A DNA stretch of 64,000 bases. Origin: Zygnema cylindricum (lineage: Eukaryota > Streptophyta > Zygnematophyceae > Zygnematales > Zygnemataceae). The position numbers were made by a program, and so were the translations under genes. Positions within the stretch are counted from its first letter, which is position 1; every line of letters starts with the position of its first letter. The stretch spans positions 198,643 to 262,642 of the forward strand of contig JBBHKE010000986.1 of assembly GCA_037447655.1 (NCBI GenBank), read 5' to 3'. The notes under the pieces were generated by a model. The model saw only the letters and a list, made by a program, of their open reading frames with translations. It searched no databases and was not told the DNA's origin. Positions 7,807-18,400 of the stretch are shown here, one piece after another.

Positions 7807-8989
7807 TGTTGATATTTGTGTATTTTCTAGGTCTGTAATAGGATAGGAAAAAGGCAGAGGCAGTCTGCCTCTAACTCCCCTCTCCAAGCCCCCACACTTG
7901 TTGCAGTCACTGAAGGCTGGATAGGGAGCTAGAGCCATGGCTGCCTAAGCTCTCTAGAGAAGACAGGGGGTAAATTAGTAATTCTTACCAAAAGGTATTT
8001 GACGGACCCACGAATTGATCCTGGTACCTACCGTTTGTGAATACGACATTAGCCGGTAAATTTATCCATTTAGACTAGAGCTGGTATTACGACGTATGGG
8101 GTTTGATAATTATTTAGATAGTTACACGTAGACTAGTTCATTTAACAGGAAATATATACGTATTGCATAGATACAGTTATGTATAGTACGGAGTACAGAT
8201 TTATTAATTGAAACGGATACCGCGCATTTGGTTTGACCGCGAAACAAATACCGCGCGTCTATTTTCAACGGCTAGCAATATAGCCGGATTTAATCGGACG
8301 GCCACGATAGGCGCCGCGATCGCGGGATATGTACTTTTGGCGGTTTGCGGTCATCGCCACATAGGATGACACATGGCACGTCAACATTGGATTGCGGCGA
8401 CACCGGAGATTACGGGAACAAATAGATATATGACATGTGTTGACATTTCAACCATATCATACGATTGTCGTACAGAAAGTACACCGGCACCTGTACTTAT
8501 CTGTACTCTACAGTGATGTGATTGGTGCCGTACGTTAGTAGACAGGGTCTTAGAGTGAGAATAGGACTTAGAATTTTTTGAGTAGCTAGTCGCCTCTCCT
8601 AGGGAGCATTTTGTATAAATGGCAAACTTTGGCCAGCCATAACTATCAATTTACTTGACCATTTTCAGTGATTCTTTTTGCTGCGGACTCAGGGGAGTCC
8701 AGGCTACACAAGGGTGTAGTCGGTCAGAGTTTTTGTCTGCCAGGGTGGCTGCATTTATAAGGGAAAGTCAAAGTGGGTGAATGTGTCCAAATCTCATATT
8801 CTAACTTTGCATTCTGTGGTGGAACTGAGCACACATAAAGTGTTATTTCACAGGGGTGAATCTATATTGGGATTGTGACTGTCAAGGGGTCAGTCATTTG
8901 GGTTTATATTAACTTGGAGTCGGCACTATCTAGATTAGCTTCTTTTAGATCTGCATACTCTGAGGGCCAATGGAGGTCTCAGAGTTTCA
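7807..8989 (+). repeat. 3' LTR of the gag-only element
   Basis: 1183 bp, same ends as the 5' LTR. TATAAAT at 8614-8620. It carries a copy of the first codons of gag (ATG at 8970), which here runs straight into flanking DNA. It is followed by TATGT (8990-8994). Confidence 0.95.
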
Positions 8990-8994
8990 TATGT

Positions 8995-9415
8995 AGCAAA
9001 AGGTATCAGTGAAAACGGCCAACCAACCAATAAGTTATGAGGTGGCAAAGATGTCAATTAATACAAAGCTCCCAATGGAGAGGTGACTGTCAAAAAATAT
9101 GCTAATTCCTACTTCCCTCTCACAACCCCTATCTACTACAGGACGACCTTATCACATAACTATAAAGTACAAAAAGGTACTACTGCAGATGTCCTTTTTG
9201 TACTGCATGTGTACGACAAGGCCGTTGAGTGGACGCATATGAACCTTTCACTTGTCCCTATGTTCCCTTGAATTTCTACGACCAAATGTTATCCCTCCAC
9301 ATAGCGCTAGGTCATACCACATATATTAACGCGAAAGTGACCTTTCCGAAATCCTAGGAGCGATGTATGTCGTAGAATTAAAATTTGATAATAAATGTCA
9401 ACCGTCAAAACAACG
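8995..9415 (-). mobile_element. Continuation of the E3 LTR interrupted by the gag-only element
   Basis: It is the reverse-strand LTR and continues the piece ending at 4626. Positions 9160-9400 match 1-240. Homology stops at about 9415, well short of the LTR start, where integrase coding sequence of another element begins, so this edge is a deletion or rearrangement breakpoint. Confidence 0.7.
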
Positions 9416-9420
9416 ATAGG

Positions 9421-9878
9421 TTTGCGACCATACCAAAATGCGTACGGAGTTTTCTAACCCAAAATAGATGTTATCCCTCGATTGCAAATAAAATTTGCGG
9501 TCAAAATCGCATTGCCCCACAAAATTAATGCTCTGGCCAGATCCGTGTACCATAGATCGCACTAGAATAGTACAGTTCTTCCTTTCAACAACGCCATAAG
9601 ATTTCGGTGAGAAAGATGCGGTGTACTGATGAGAAATTCCCCACTCTTTACAAAAAGGATCAAAAGCGATAAATTCCCCTCTATTATCAGATCAAATAGA
9701 TCAGTTTCCTCTCACATTGCCTTTCGGCCATCACATGCCACTCTTCAAAGTGTTCAAATGCTTCGGATTTGTGATTAAGTAATATTACCCATGTCAAGCG
9801 ACAGAAGTCGTCCACCACCACCCTAATGTATTTATTTCCAAAAATCTTCTCCAGTTTCACGTCCCCAAATAAATCAAT
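9421..9878 (-). pseudogene. pol: Integrase core fragment of host element H
   Basis: Read on the minus strand from 9878: RIDLFGDVKLEKIFGNKY, VVVDDFCRLTWV, HKSEAFEHFEEWH, a frameshifted SDNRGEF (second catalytic Asp), SHQYTASFSPKS and GVVERKNCTILVRSM (catalytic Glu region). This is the DDE core of copia integrase. Stops and at least one frameshift around 9685 kill it. Its first codons overlap the Ile-Asp reached by the plus-strand fragment at 2165, so the two are halves of one integrase split by E2. Confidence 0.8.
9874..9878. repeat. Target-site duplication TCAAT (right end of E2, inverted)
   Basis: It is the reverse complement of ATTGA at 2161-2165 and is placed directly before the LTR start at 9879. 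Confidence 0.6.
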
Positions 9879-10940
9879 TCTATAAATTAATGGTTCTATT
9901 AGTAATTTATAGGTCTAAACATGTAAAGTGAAATGCAAAAAGGAAGCAAAGTCAGTCTGCCTCTAACTCCTCTTTTCAGCTACTACACTTAACGAAGTCA
10001 CTGGAGGTTAGAGAGGGAGCTTGAGCCATAGCTACCTATGCTGTCTAGAGTGAGAAAGAGACGCAGTAGATTTTGGTAGGTTTACCAAAATGTACTTGAT
10101 AGACCCTGGATTTAATCCTAGTGCCTACTCTCCGGCAAGTCAGCAGTAGACGGTAGCTTTATCCTATGTTCTAGGATCAACGCTAAGCTATACAGGGTTT
10201 GACACGTATTTAAAAATGTACGTTTATATGACATTTAACAACGCGAACAAACATGTAACATAGATACACTTAGAAAATATGTACGTTTTTACGGTACTTC
10301 GCGAAACAAATACCACGCATTTGTTTCAATAACAAAACAAATTCCGCGCATTGATTTTTGACGACTATAATCAGAATCGGGTTTGGATCAAACAATCACG
10401 ATAGGTGCGAAGATCAACGAATAGGCGCTTTGGTAGTATTTTGGTCACCGCCACGCCAAGTGCCCCGTGGCACGACATCTTTGGCTTGCGGCATCTCCTA
10501 AGAATATGGTAACTATTCTAGATATGGTAAGCAACAACATTTCACCCATGTCATACAATGGCCGTACAGAAAGTACTTCGACACTTGTACTTTTCTCTAC
10601 GACACAGTGTTCGAATTCGTGCCATACTTTAGTAGTGGAGGGTTAAGAGAGGGATATAGGACTTAGAAAATTTGGTAGGTAGCCACCTCTCTCCCAGAGT
10701 GCTCATATAAAAAAGGTCAACTTTGACGCGTTATAACATAATGCTCACAGAAGCAAATTCAGAGATTCTTTTTGCTATCGACTCAAGGGAATCTTGTCTT
10801 CACAAGGGTGAAGGTGGTCAAAGTTTTTGTCTACGAGGGCGCCAGATATTTGGGGTAAAACACAAAGGGGTCAGGGTTATCCTAGGGGCTTTGTGTGAGG
10901 TGCCCATTCTGAGGACTTATGGAGGTCTTAGAAAAAATCA
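9879..10940 (+). mobile_element. LTR of E2 (5' LTR in element orientation)
   Basis: It begins TCTATAAATTAATGG (TGTAGAAATTAATGG in its partner at 3226) and ends near GAAAAAATCA. It is about 1062 bp, matching the 1061 bp of 2166-3226. It is followed by a degraded PBS (ATTTATAAGCAC, 10941-10952) and a gag start fragment, which makes it a 5' LTR. Confidence 0.75.
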
Positions 10941-11049
10941 ATTTATAAGCACACCCTCTAAGGTGCCCATCTTTAATGGAACTGGCTTCATATACTGAGG
11001 AATATGATGATAAGAGCTTTATGTGAGAAAAGGTTTTGGGGGATAGGTA
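10941..11049 (+). pseudogene. gag: Start of gag of E2, truncated
   Basis: After the mutated PBS it encodes VPIFNGTGFIY followed by a stop (TGA where the relative has Trp TGG). In a shifted frame residues corresponding to LLFEKHLWGIV follow. It is cut at 11049 by a minus-strand LTR. The coding counterpart is 5827-5930. Confidence 0.7.
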
Positions 11050-12082
11050 TGAAACTCTGAGACCTCCATAAGTCCTCAGAGTGGACAGCTTCCAAGAAGC
11101 CTCTAGGATAACCATGATCCCTTTGTGTTTCAGCAAAAATAACTGCCACCCTAGCAGACAAAAACTCTGACCAACTTCACCCCTGTGAAGACAAGACTCC
11201 CTTGAGTTGATAGCAAAAAGAATCTTTGAATTTGCTCCCCTGAGCAGTAAGTTATGGAGGGTCAAATTTAACCTTTTGCACAGAAGCTCTCTGGGAGAGA
11301 GGGTCCTATCTTCTAATTTTTCTAAGTCCTATCTATGTACAGACTCTATCTACTGATGAAGGGAACCAATCAGAATGCAGTTTGGTACACAAAAGTAAAG
11401 CTGCCGGTGTACTTTCTGTACGAACATCGTACGACATGGCCCAAATGTCGACACGTGGTATGTCCGAATTCGTTCCCGTAATCCTCGGAGATGCCGCGAT
11501 CCAATGTTAGTCCGCCACGTGTCATCCGATGTGGCGATGTCTATAAACTGCCGAAATCCTCTTCCGCGATCTCGGCCTTAATTCCGGCCGTCCGATTAAA
11601 TTCACATTTAATCGTAGCCGTAATAAATACATGCGCGGTATTCGTTTCACAAAAGAAATATATGCGCGGTATTGGTTTCGTATCCATACCGGAATCCGTA
11701 CTTTTACATTTACTGGATATATGTCTCTCGTAAACTGTTACAGTAAATGAACTATCATACGTATAAATGTTTAAGTAATTATCAAACCATATAGTACATA
11801 ACACTACTCCTAGACCTAACGGCTAAGTCTACCAGCTATAAGCTGTTTGTCGGCCGGCAGGTACCACGATCAAATCCTGTCGCCGACACATATCTTTTAG
11901 TAAATTAAACCCCTAACTAAAATATATTTTCCCGTAAACCTCTGGATAGCCTAGGTAGCCATGGCTCTAGCTCCTTCTCCAATTTCTCAGTGACTGCGAC
12001 AAGTTTGAGAAGTTGGAGAGAGAAGTTAGAGGTAGACTGCCTCGGCTTCTTTCTTATTTCTATTCAGACCTAGAAAATACCG
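11050..12082 (-). mobile_element. Minus-strand LTR, start truncated
   Basis: It begins with TGAAACTCTGAGACC, the reverse complement of the LTR end of the gag-only element, and runs to GAAAATAC at about 12082, where the first bases of the LTR should follow but other LTR sequence appears instead. It contains the antisense tRNA-like region near 11810-11890 and GCGGTATTCGTTTC motifs. It faces the LTR at 9879-10940 tail to tail. Confidence 0.8.
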
Positions 12083-12245
12083 CGTGACGCTATCTCCGTA
12101 TGCCGCCAAAAGCTCACTTCGCGTGGCGGCTATAATGCCGGCCGTCCGATCAAAACATATTTTACACAGTTCAAATTCGCGTACATGCACGAATTGCTCC
12201 TTTTGGTTAGTCTGCTGTTAATTAGCTGTTGCTTTAATGATTATT
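12083..12245 (-). mobile_element. Second minus-strand LTR fragment and unassigned spacer
   Basis: 12083-12170 (GCCGCCAAAAG, GGCCGTCCGAT) matches the reverse complement of the U3 region at 8270-8350. 12171-12245 shows no recognisable match. Confidence 0.5.
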
Positions 12246-12700
12246 GTAGAAATAAAAGGTTATTTTAGTATTTTTTAGGTTTTGCAAAATGCAGAAAAGA
12301 AGCTGAGGCAGTCTGCCTCTAACTTCTCTCTTCAGCTCCCACACTTGTCGTAGTCACTAAAGGTTGAAGAGGGAGCTAGAGCCATGGCTGCCTATGCTGA
12401 TTAGAGATAGAGTTACGGGTTGTAGATTTTGGTAGATTTACTAAAATATAAATTGACGGACCTAGGGTTTGAATGTGGTACCTACCGCCCGTCAACTTAG
12501 CCTGTAGCCTTAGCCATTTAGTCTGCCATCATGCTTGAAGATATATAGGTTGATAGGTATTTAAATGTTAACACGTAGTCTATTTCATTTAACGGATCTT
12601 TAAACATAGACACACTTTGTAAAGTACGGCGTACGAAACATCCGAAACGAATACTGCGCATTTTGTTTAGAAAGCGAAACAAATACTGCGGAAGTATTTA
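12246..12700 (+). mobile_element. Plus-strand LTR, cut by the assembly gap
   Basis: It begins TGTAGAAATAAAAGG, followed by TATTTTTTAGG and GAGGCAGTCTGCCTCTAAC as in the other LTRs. It includes the antisense tRNA-like segment (12450-12530) with an A-box-like TGGCTAAGGC and B-box-like TTCAAACCC on the minus strand. It runs into the Ns. Confidence 0.8.
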
Positions 12701-13531
12701 NNNNNNNNNNNNNNNNNNNNNNNNNNNNNNNNNNNNNNNNNNNNNNNNNNNNNNNNNNNNNNNNNNNNNNNNNNNNNNNNNNNNNNNNNNNNNNNNNNNN
12801 NNNNNNNNNNNNNNNNNNNNNNNNNNNNNNNNNNNNNNNNNNNNNNNNNNNNNNNNNNNNNNNNNNNNNNNNNNNNNNNNNNNNNNNNNNNNNNNNNNNN
12901 NNNNNNNNNNNNNNNNNNNNNNNNNNNNNNNNNNNNNNNNNNNNNNNNNNNNNNNNNNNNNNNNNNNNNNNNNNNNNNNNNNNNNNNNNNNNNNNNNNNN
13001 NNNNNNNNNNNNNNNNNNNNNNNNNNNNNNNNNNNNNNNNNNNNNNNNNNNNNNNNNNNNNNNNNNNNNNNNNNNNNNNNNNNNNNNNNNNNNNNNNNNN
13101 NNNNNNNNNNNNNNNNNNNNNNNNNNNNNNNNNNNNNNNNNNNNNNNNNNNNNNNNNNNNNNNNNNNNNNNNNNNNNNNNNNNNNNNNNNNNNNNNNNNN
13201 NNNNNNNNNNNNNNNNNNNNNNNNNNNNNNNNNNNNNNNNNNNNNNNNNNNNNNNNNNNNNNNNNNNNNNNNNNNNNNNNNNNNNNNNNNNNNNNNNNNN
13301 NNNNNNNNNNNNNNNNNNNNNNNNNNNNNNNNNNNNNNNNNNNNNNNNNNNNNNNNNNNNNNNNNNNNNNNNNNNNNNNNNNNNNNNNNNNNNNNNNNNN
13401 NNNNNNNNNNNNNNNNNNNNNNNNNNNNNNNNNNNNNNNNNNNNNNNNNNNNNNNNNNNNNNNNNNNNNNNNNNNNNNNNNNNNNNNNNNNNNNNNNNNN
13501 NNNNNNNNNNNNNNNNNNNNNNNNNNNNNNN
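12701..13531. other. Assembly gap (831 Ns)
   Basis: The bases are all N. Apparent reading frames across it are artefacts. The gap lies between two inverted LTRs of different families, a typical place for assembly failure. Confidence 1.
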
Positions 13532-14466
13532 GCCCTGTTTGCGTTAACGCCTATGAAACCATATTCTGTTGCGTCAACGAAGCGTTGTACTGTTTGCGTC
13601 GACGCCGTCAAAAACCATACCCTGTCGCTTCGACGATGCTTCCACGTTTATAAATTTACACTAATGCTTAGTTCGACGCTACGATGCCAACTATACTTAG
13701 TTCAGTTGTGTGCTATAAGTATTCTCTTATTAATTCACTGAGTTGTCGGCCTATCCACATGGATCTGTTAACAGTAATTCGATCCGTTGTTCATAAACTT
13801 GTTTAGTGGACATATCCTAAGAGTCATTATAACTAACATGTCACTATCTAATCAAAATCGCACTAATCCTCGTGAATTCCTAAAAGATAAGTCCAAAAGA
13901 ACCAAACTGCAACTAAGGTCTAAGTGCTCCTAATCACGCTAAAACTAATCTATCACTGTACAATCAATATTACTGAGAATCCTATACAGGTGATTTGTTC
14001 AAATACTTGTTGCCTAGCTTAATGACAATTGTCTAGGTACACCTATCCGGCTGTTGAGTCACTTAATTATTCTCTTATGAATATCGTGTGTTGACTTGAT
14101 TCATATCAACCGTAGCATCGCAGCTTGATTCGTAATCACATTTAAATATTTGCACCTTCGTAGCAGCTTCGCTGTCCCATACCAAAAACTGCCGCAGCTG
14201 CGTTTGTCATGTTGCGAAGCAACTGCGTTGTCTTATACCAAAGTATCCGCAATTGCGTTTGTCCCGTTGCGTCGCAGGTTGCGTTCGTCCGTAAAGACCA
14301 TATCAAAAATAACCGCAGCAACGCTTGTTCTATCTGCATCGCAGCTGCGTTGTCGGTACCATTAAAAAACCTGCACTGTGCTTCAAGTGACAACGCGTGT
14401 CTTTATAGATCTATTTTTCCGCCATCCTATAAATTTGATGAGACTTAAAGCTTTCCAAAAACAACA
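13532..14466 (-). mobile_element. LTR of the second copia family, minus strand, divergent
   Basis: ACAACA at 14461-14466 is the reverse complement of the LTR start TGTTGTTTTTG, and 14434-14460 mirrors GCTTTAAGTCTCA. Homology to 24396-25297 is clear from about 13865 to 14466 (GCAGCTGCG-type repeats, TAGGATTCT, GACCTTAG). 13532-13865 has only scattered resemblance and could be a divergent U5 or another insert. The U5 end lies in the gap or is lost. Confidence 0.7.
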
Positions 14467-15482
14467 CTCCCCTAAAGCTTTAGACTCACTATGCCAGCGC
14501 AACTTCGATGTCGAACTAGCGCAGCATCGCAACATAGCAACGTAGCAATTTAGCAAGTCACCTTTTCCCACTACATTCCCGTTATTGGACTAGCGCAGCA
14601 TGGCAGTATAGCAGTGCAGAAACTTAGCTATTCACTTAATCCCACAACGTCTCTACAGTACTTGAGCTTAGGAGCACGAAGAGCTTTAGTTAGCATATCA
14701 CCAACCATTTTTGCATCTGGCAAATAGCATAATTTAATCACTCTAGAAAACACTTTTTCCCTTACAAAGTGTAATCTTACATCCATGTGCTTGCTTTTGA
14801 AGTGGTGACTTGGGTTAGAAGCAATGGCAATGGCAGCTTGATTATCTTACCAAATCACCTGTGGACCAACCAGCATGTATCCCAATTCTTGCAACATGGA
14901 TTTCACCCATAAGAGTTTTTTGAGGGTGGAGCTCGCTGCCATATATATTCTGACTCCATCGTCAATTGTGCCATGACCTTTTGAAGTTTGCTGCTCGAAC
15001 AGCAAGTCACGTTCCCAATTTGCAGAACGAATCCCGTGGTGGATTTTCGACTTGGCATATCGCCATAGCTTGCACCACTCCATGTTTTCAGCTTCACTTC
15101 TCCTCCGCCTAGTGTGAGTTTGAGTTCTTTGGTTCCTACCAAGTATCTCAACACTCTTCTTGTTGCATCACGGTCAGATTTCTTCAGATTCTCTAAACTT
15201 TTGCTGAGTACCTGAACTGCAGCAGCAATATCCGGAAAGGTATAGTTCATGAAATATTTTACACTTCCCACTATCTGTATGTAAGGTATCATTGTCATAT
15301 GATCATCCTCCCGTGACTCAAAAATTTCACTAACAATAACACCCAGTTCGTTTTCTTCCCCCTCTAACTTATGCCGAAATTCCATTAGAGTTAGACATCC
15401 TTTTGCCCCCCGCATTCCATATTCATCTAACATGTTTCCAATAGCCTCATTTTGAGTCAATTTTATTAATTTGTTTTTCTTG
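14467..15482 (-). pseudogene. pol: 3' end of copia pol (RT end and RNase H), minus strand, cut by satellite A
   Basis: Read from 15482: KKNKLIKLTQ, EAIGNMLDEYGMRGAKG, the connection YFMNYTFPDIAAAVQVL, RRVLRYLVGTKELKLTLGGG, then RNase H TWSGASYGDMPSRKSTTGF, a frameshift near 14935-14950, and KELLWVKSMLQELGYM. It closely resembles 28970-29820 but Asp of TWSDA has become Gly, and a frameshift separates the two open parts. 14467-14640 is the 3' untranslated part with the PPT (TTTAGGGGAG on the minus strand). Coding sequence stops abruptly at 15482 where satellite A starts. Confidence 0.85.
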
Positions 15483-18400
15483 TCTAAGAGTTTGTGTAAG
15501 TTAGGTAACAATTCCTATTAGCGCTAACAGTTTCTGTAAATTAGATAACAATTCTTGTTAGCGCTAACAGTTGTGTAATCTAGACAACAATTCCTATTAG
15601 CGCTAACAGTTTGTGTAAATTAGGTATCATGTTTTGTTAAAGCTAACATTTTGTGTAATTTAGATAACAATTATTTTTAGAGCTAAAAGTTTATGTAAGT
15701 TAGGTAACAATTCCTGTTAGCGCTAACAATTTGTGTTATTTAGATAACAATTTTTATTAGCGATAACAATTTCAGTAAGTTAGGTCACAATTCTTGTTAG
15801 CGCTAACAGTTTGTGTAATTTAGATAACAATTCTTGTTAGCGCTAATAGTTTGTTTAAGTTAGGTAACAATTCTTGTTAGCGCTAACAAATTGTGTATGT
15901 TAGGTAACATTTCCTGTTAGCGCTCACAGTTTGTGTAAGTGAGGTTAAAATTTTGATAGCGCTAATAGTTTGTGTAATTTAGAAAACAATTCTTGTTAGC
16001 GCTAACAGTTTGTGTAATGTAGGTAACAATTCCTTTTAGCGCTAATAGTTTATGTAAGTAAGGTTACAATTCGTGTTTGCACTAACAGTTTGTGTAGTTT
16101 AGATAACAATTATTGTTAGCGCTAACAGTTTGTGTAAGTTAGGAAACAATTCCTATAAGCGCTAATAGTTTGTGAAATTTAGATAACATTTCTTGTTAGC
16201 GCTAACTTTTTGTGTAAGTTAGGTAACAATTCCCGTTAGCCCTAACAGTTTGTGTAATTTAGATAACAATAATTGTAAGCCCTAAGAATTTGTGTAATTT
16301 AGATAATAAATTCTTGTTAACCCTAACATTTTGTGTAAGTAAGGTAACATTTTTGTTAGCGCTAAGTGTTTGTGTAAGTTAGGTAATAATTCCTGTTTGC
16401 GCTAACAGTTTGTGTAATTTAGATAACAATTCTTGTTAGTGCTGACAGTTTGTGTAAGTTAGGTAACAGTTCTTGTTAACGCTAACAAATTGTGTAAGTT
16501 AGGTAACAATTTTGTTAGCGCTAACAGTTTGTGTAAGTTATGTAACAATTCTTGTTAGCGCTGATTGTTTGTGTAAGTTAGGTAACAATTCCTATTAGCA
16601 TTAACAATTTGTGTAATTAAGGTAACAATTCCTATTAGCGCTAACAGTTTGTGTAAGTTAGGTAACAATTCCTGTTAGCGCTAAGAGTTTATGTAATTTA
16701 GATAACAATTCTTGTTAGCGCTAACAGATTGTGTAAGGGAACAATTCCTAATAGCGCTTATAGTTTGTGTAACTAAAGTAATAATTCTGTTAAAGCTAAC
16801 AGTTTGTGTAATTTAGATAACAATTCATGTTTGTGCTAAAAGTTTGTGTAAGTTAGGTAACAATTCCTATAAGCACTAACAGTTTGTGTAATATAGATAA
16901 CAAAACTTGTTAGCCCTAACAATTTGTGTAATTTAGATTACAATTTGTGTTAGCGCAAATAGTTTTTGTAAGTTAGGTTACAATTTCAGTTAGGGCTAAC
17001 ATTTTGTGTAATTTAGATAACAATTCTTGTTTGAGCTAACAGTTTGTGTAAGTTAGGTAACTATTCCTGTTATTGCTAACAGTTTGTGTTATTTAGATAA
17101 CAGTTCTTGTTAGGGCTAACAGTTTGTGTAAGTAAGGTAACAACTTTCGTTAGCGCTAACAGTTTCTGTATGTTAGGTAACAATTCTTGTTAGAGTTAAC
17201 AGTTTGTGTAAGTAAGGTAACTTTTTATGTTAACACAAACAATTTTTGTAATTTAGTTAAACAATTCCTATTAGCGATAACAGTTTTTATAACTTAGGTA
17301 AAAATTCTAGTTAGCGCTAATAGTTTGTGTAATTAAGATAACAATACTTGTTGGCCTTAAAAATTTGTGTAATTTATAAATCAATTCCTGTTAGCACTAA
17401 TAGTTTGTGTAAGATAGGTAATAATTCCAGTTAGCGCTAATAGTTTGTGTAAGATAGGTAACAATTCCAGTTAGCGCTAACATGTTGTGTAATTTAGATA
17501 AGAATACTTGTTAGCCCTGAGAATTTGTGTAATTTAGAAAAAAAATCCTGATAGTGCTAATAGTTTGTGTAAGTTAGGTAACAATTTTGTTAGTGCTAAG
17601 ATTTTGTGTAAGTTAGGTAACATTTCTTATTAGCGGTAACATTTGTTGTTAGCGCTAACAATTTCTGTAAATTAGATAACAATTCTTGTTTGCGATAAAA
17701 GTTTGTGTAATCCAAATAACAATTCCTATTAGCGCTTACAATTAGTGTAAGTTAGGTAACAATTTCAGTTAGGGCTAACATTTTCTGTAATTTAGATAAC
17801 AGTTACTATTAGAGCTAACAGTTTGTGTGATTTATATAACAATTTTTGTTAGGGCTAACAATTTGTGTAAGTTAGGTAACAATTCCTGTTAGCGCTAACA
17901 CTTTGTGTAATTTAGATAACAATTCTTATTAGCGATAATAGTGTGTGTAAGTTAGGTAACAATTCTTGTTAGCGCTAACAGTTTGTGTAAGTTAGGTAAT
18001 AATTCCTGTTAGCTCTAACAGTTTGTGTAAGTTAGGTTACAATTCCTATTACCACTGACAATTTGTGTAATTGAGATAACAATTCCTATTAGCGTTAACA
18101 GTTTGTGTAACTAACAATTCCTATTAGCGCTTAGAATTAGTGTAAGTTAGGTAACAATTTCAGTTAGGGCTAACATTTTCTGTAATTTAGATAACAGTTA
18201 CTATTAGAGCTAAGAGTTTGTGTGATTTAGATAACAATTTTTGTTAGGGCTAACAATTTGTGTAAGTTAGGTAACAATTCTTGTTAGCGCTAACACTTTG
18301 TGTAATTTAGATAACAATTCTTGTTTGCGATAATAGTGTGTGTAAGTTAGGTAACAATTCTTGTTAGCGCTAACAGTTTGTGTAAGTTAGGTAACAATTC

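Larger units (their letters stand above)
4632..8989 (+). mobile_element. Gag-only (non-autonomous) copia LTR retrotransposon, 4358 bp
   Basis: It has two direct LTRs of 1183 bp (4632-5814, 7807-8989), TG...CA ends, a PBS at 5815, a PPT at 7794-7806 and a perfect TATGT duplication. The internal region is only 1992 bp. It holds a Gag frame (5795-7153) and, after one in-frame TAG, a 208-codon tail with traces of RT and RNase H. There is no protease DTGA motif, integrase or RT YVDD box. This is the layout of gag-only terminal-repeat retrotransposons, which must borrow pol from a relative. The LTRs differ at roughly two to three percent of positions by eye, so the insertion is older than the one at 24396. 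It is inserted in an LTR of the same superfamily. Confidence 0.93.

Noticed and set aside
12663-13611. Open frames on both strands across the Ns
   Set aside because: They consist almost wholly of unknown bases. The few real codons match LTR sequence.
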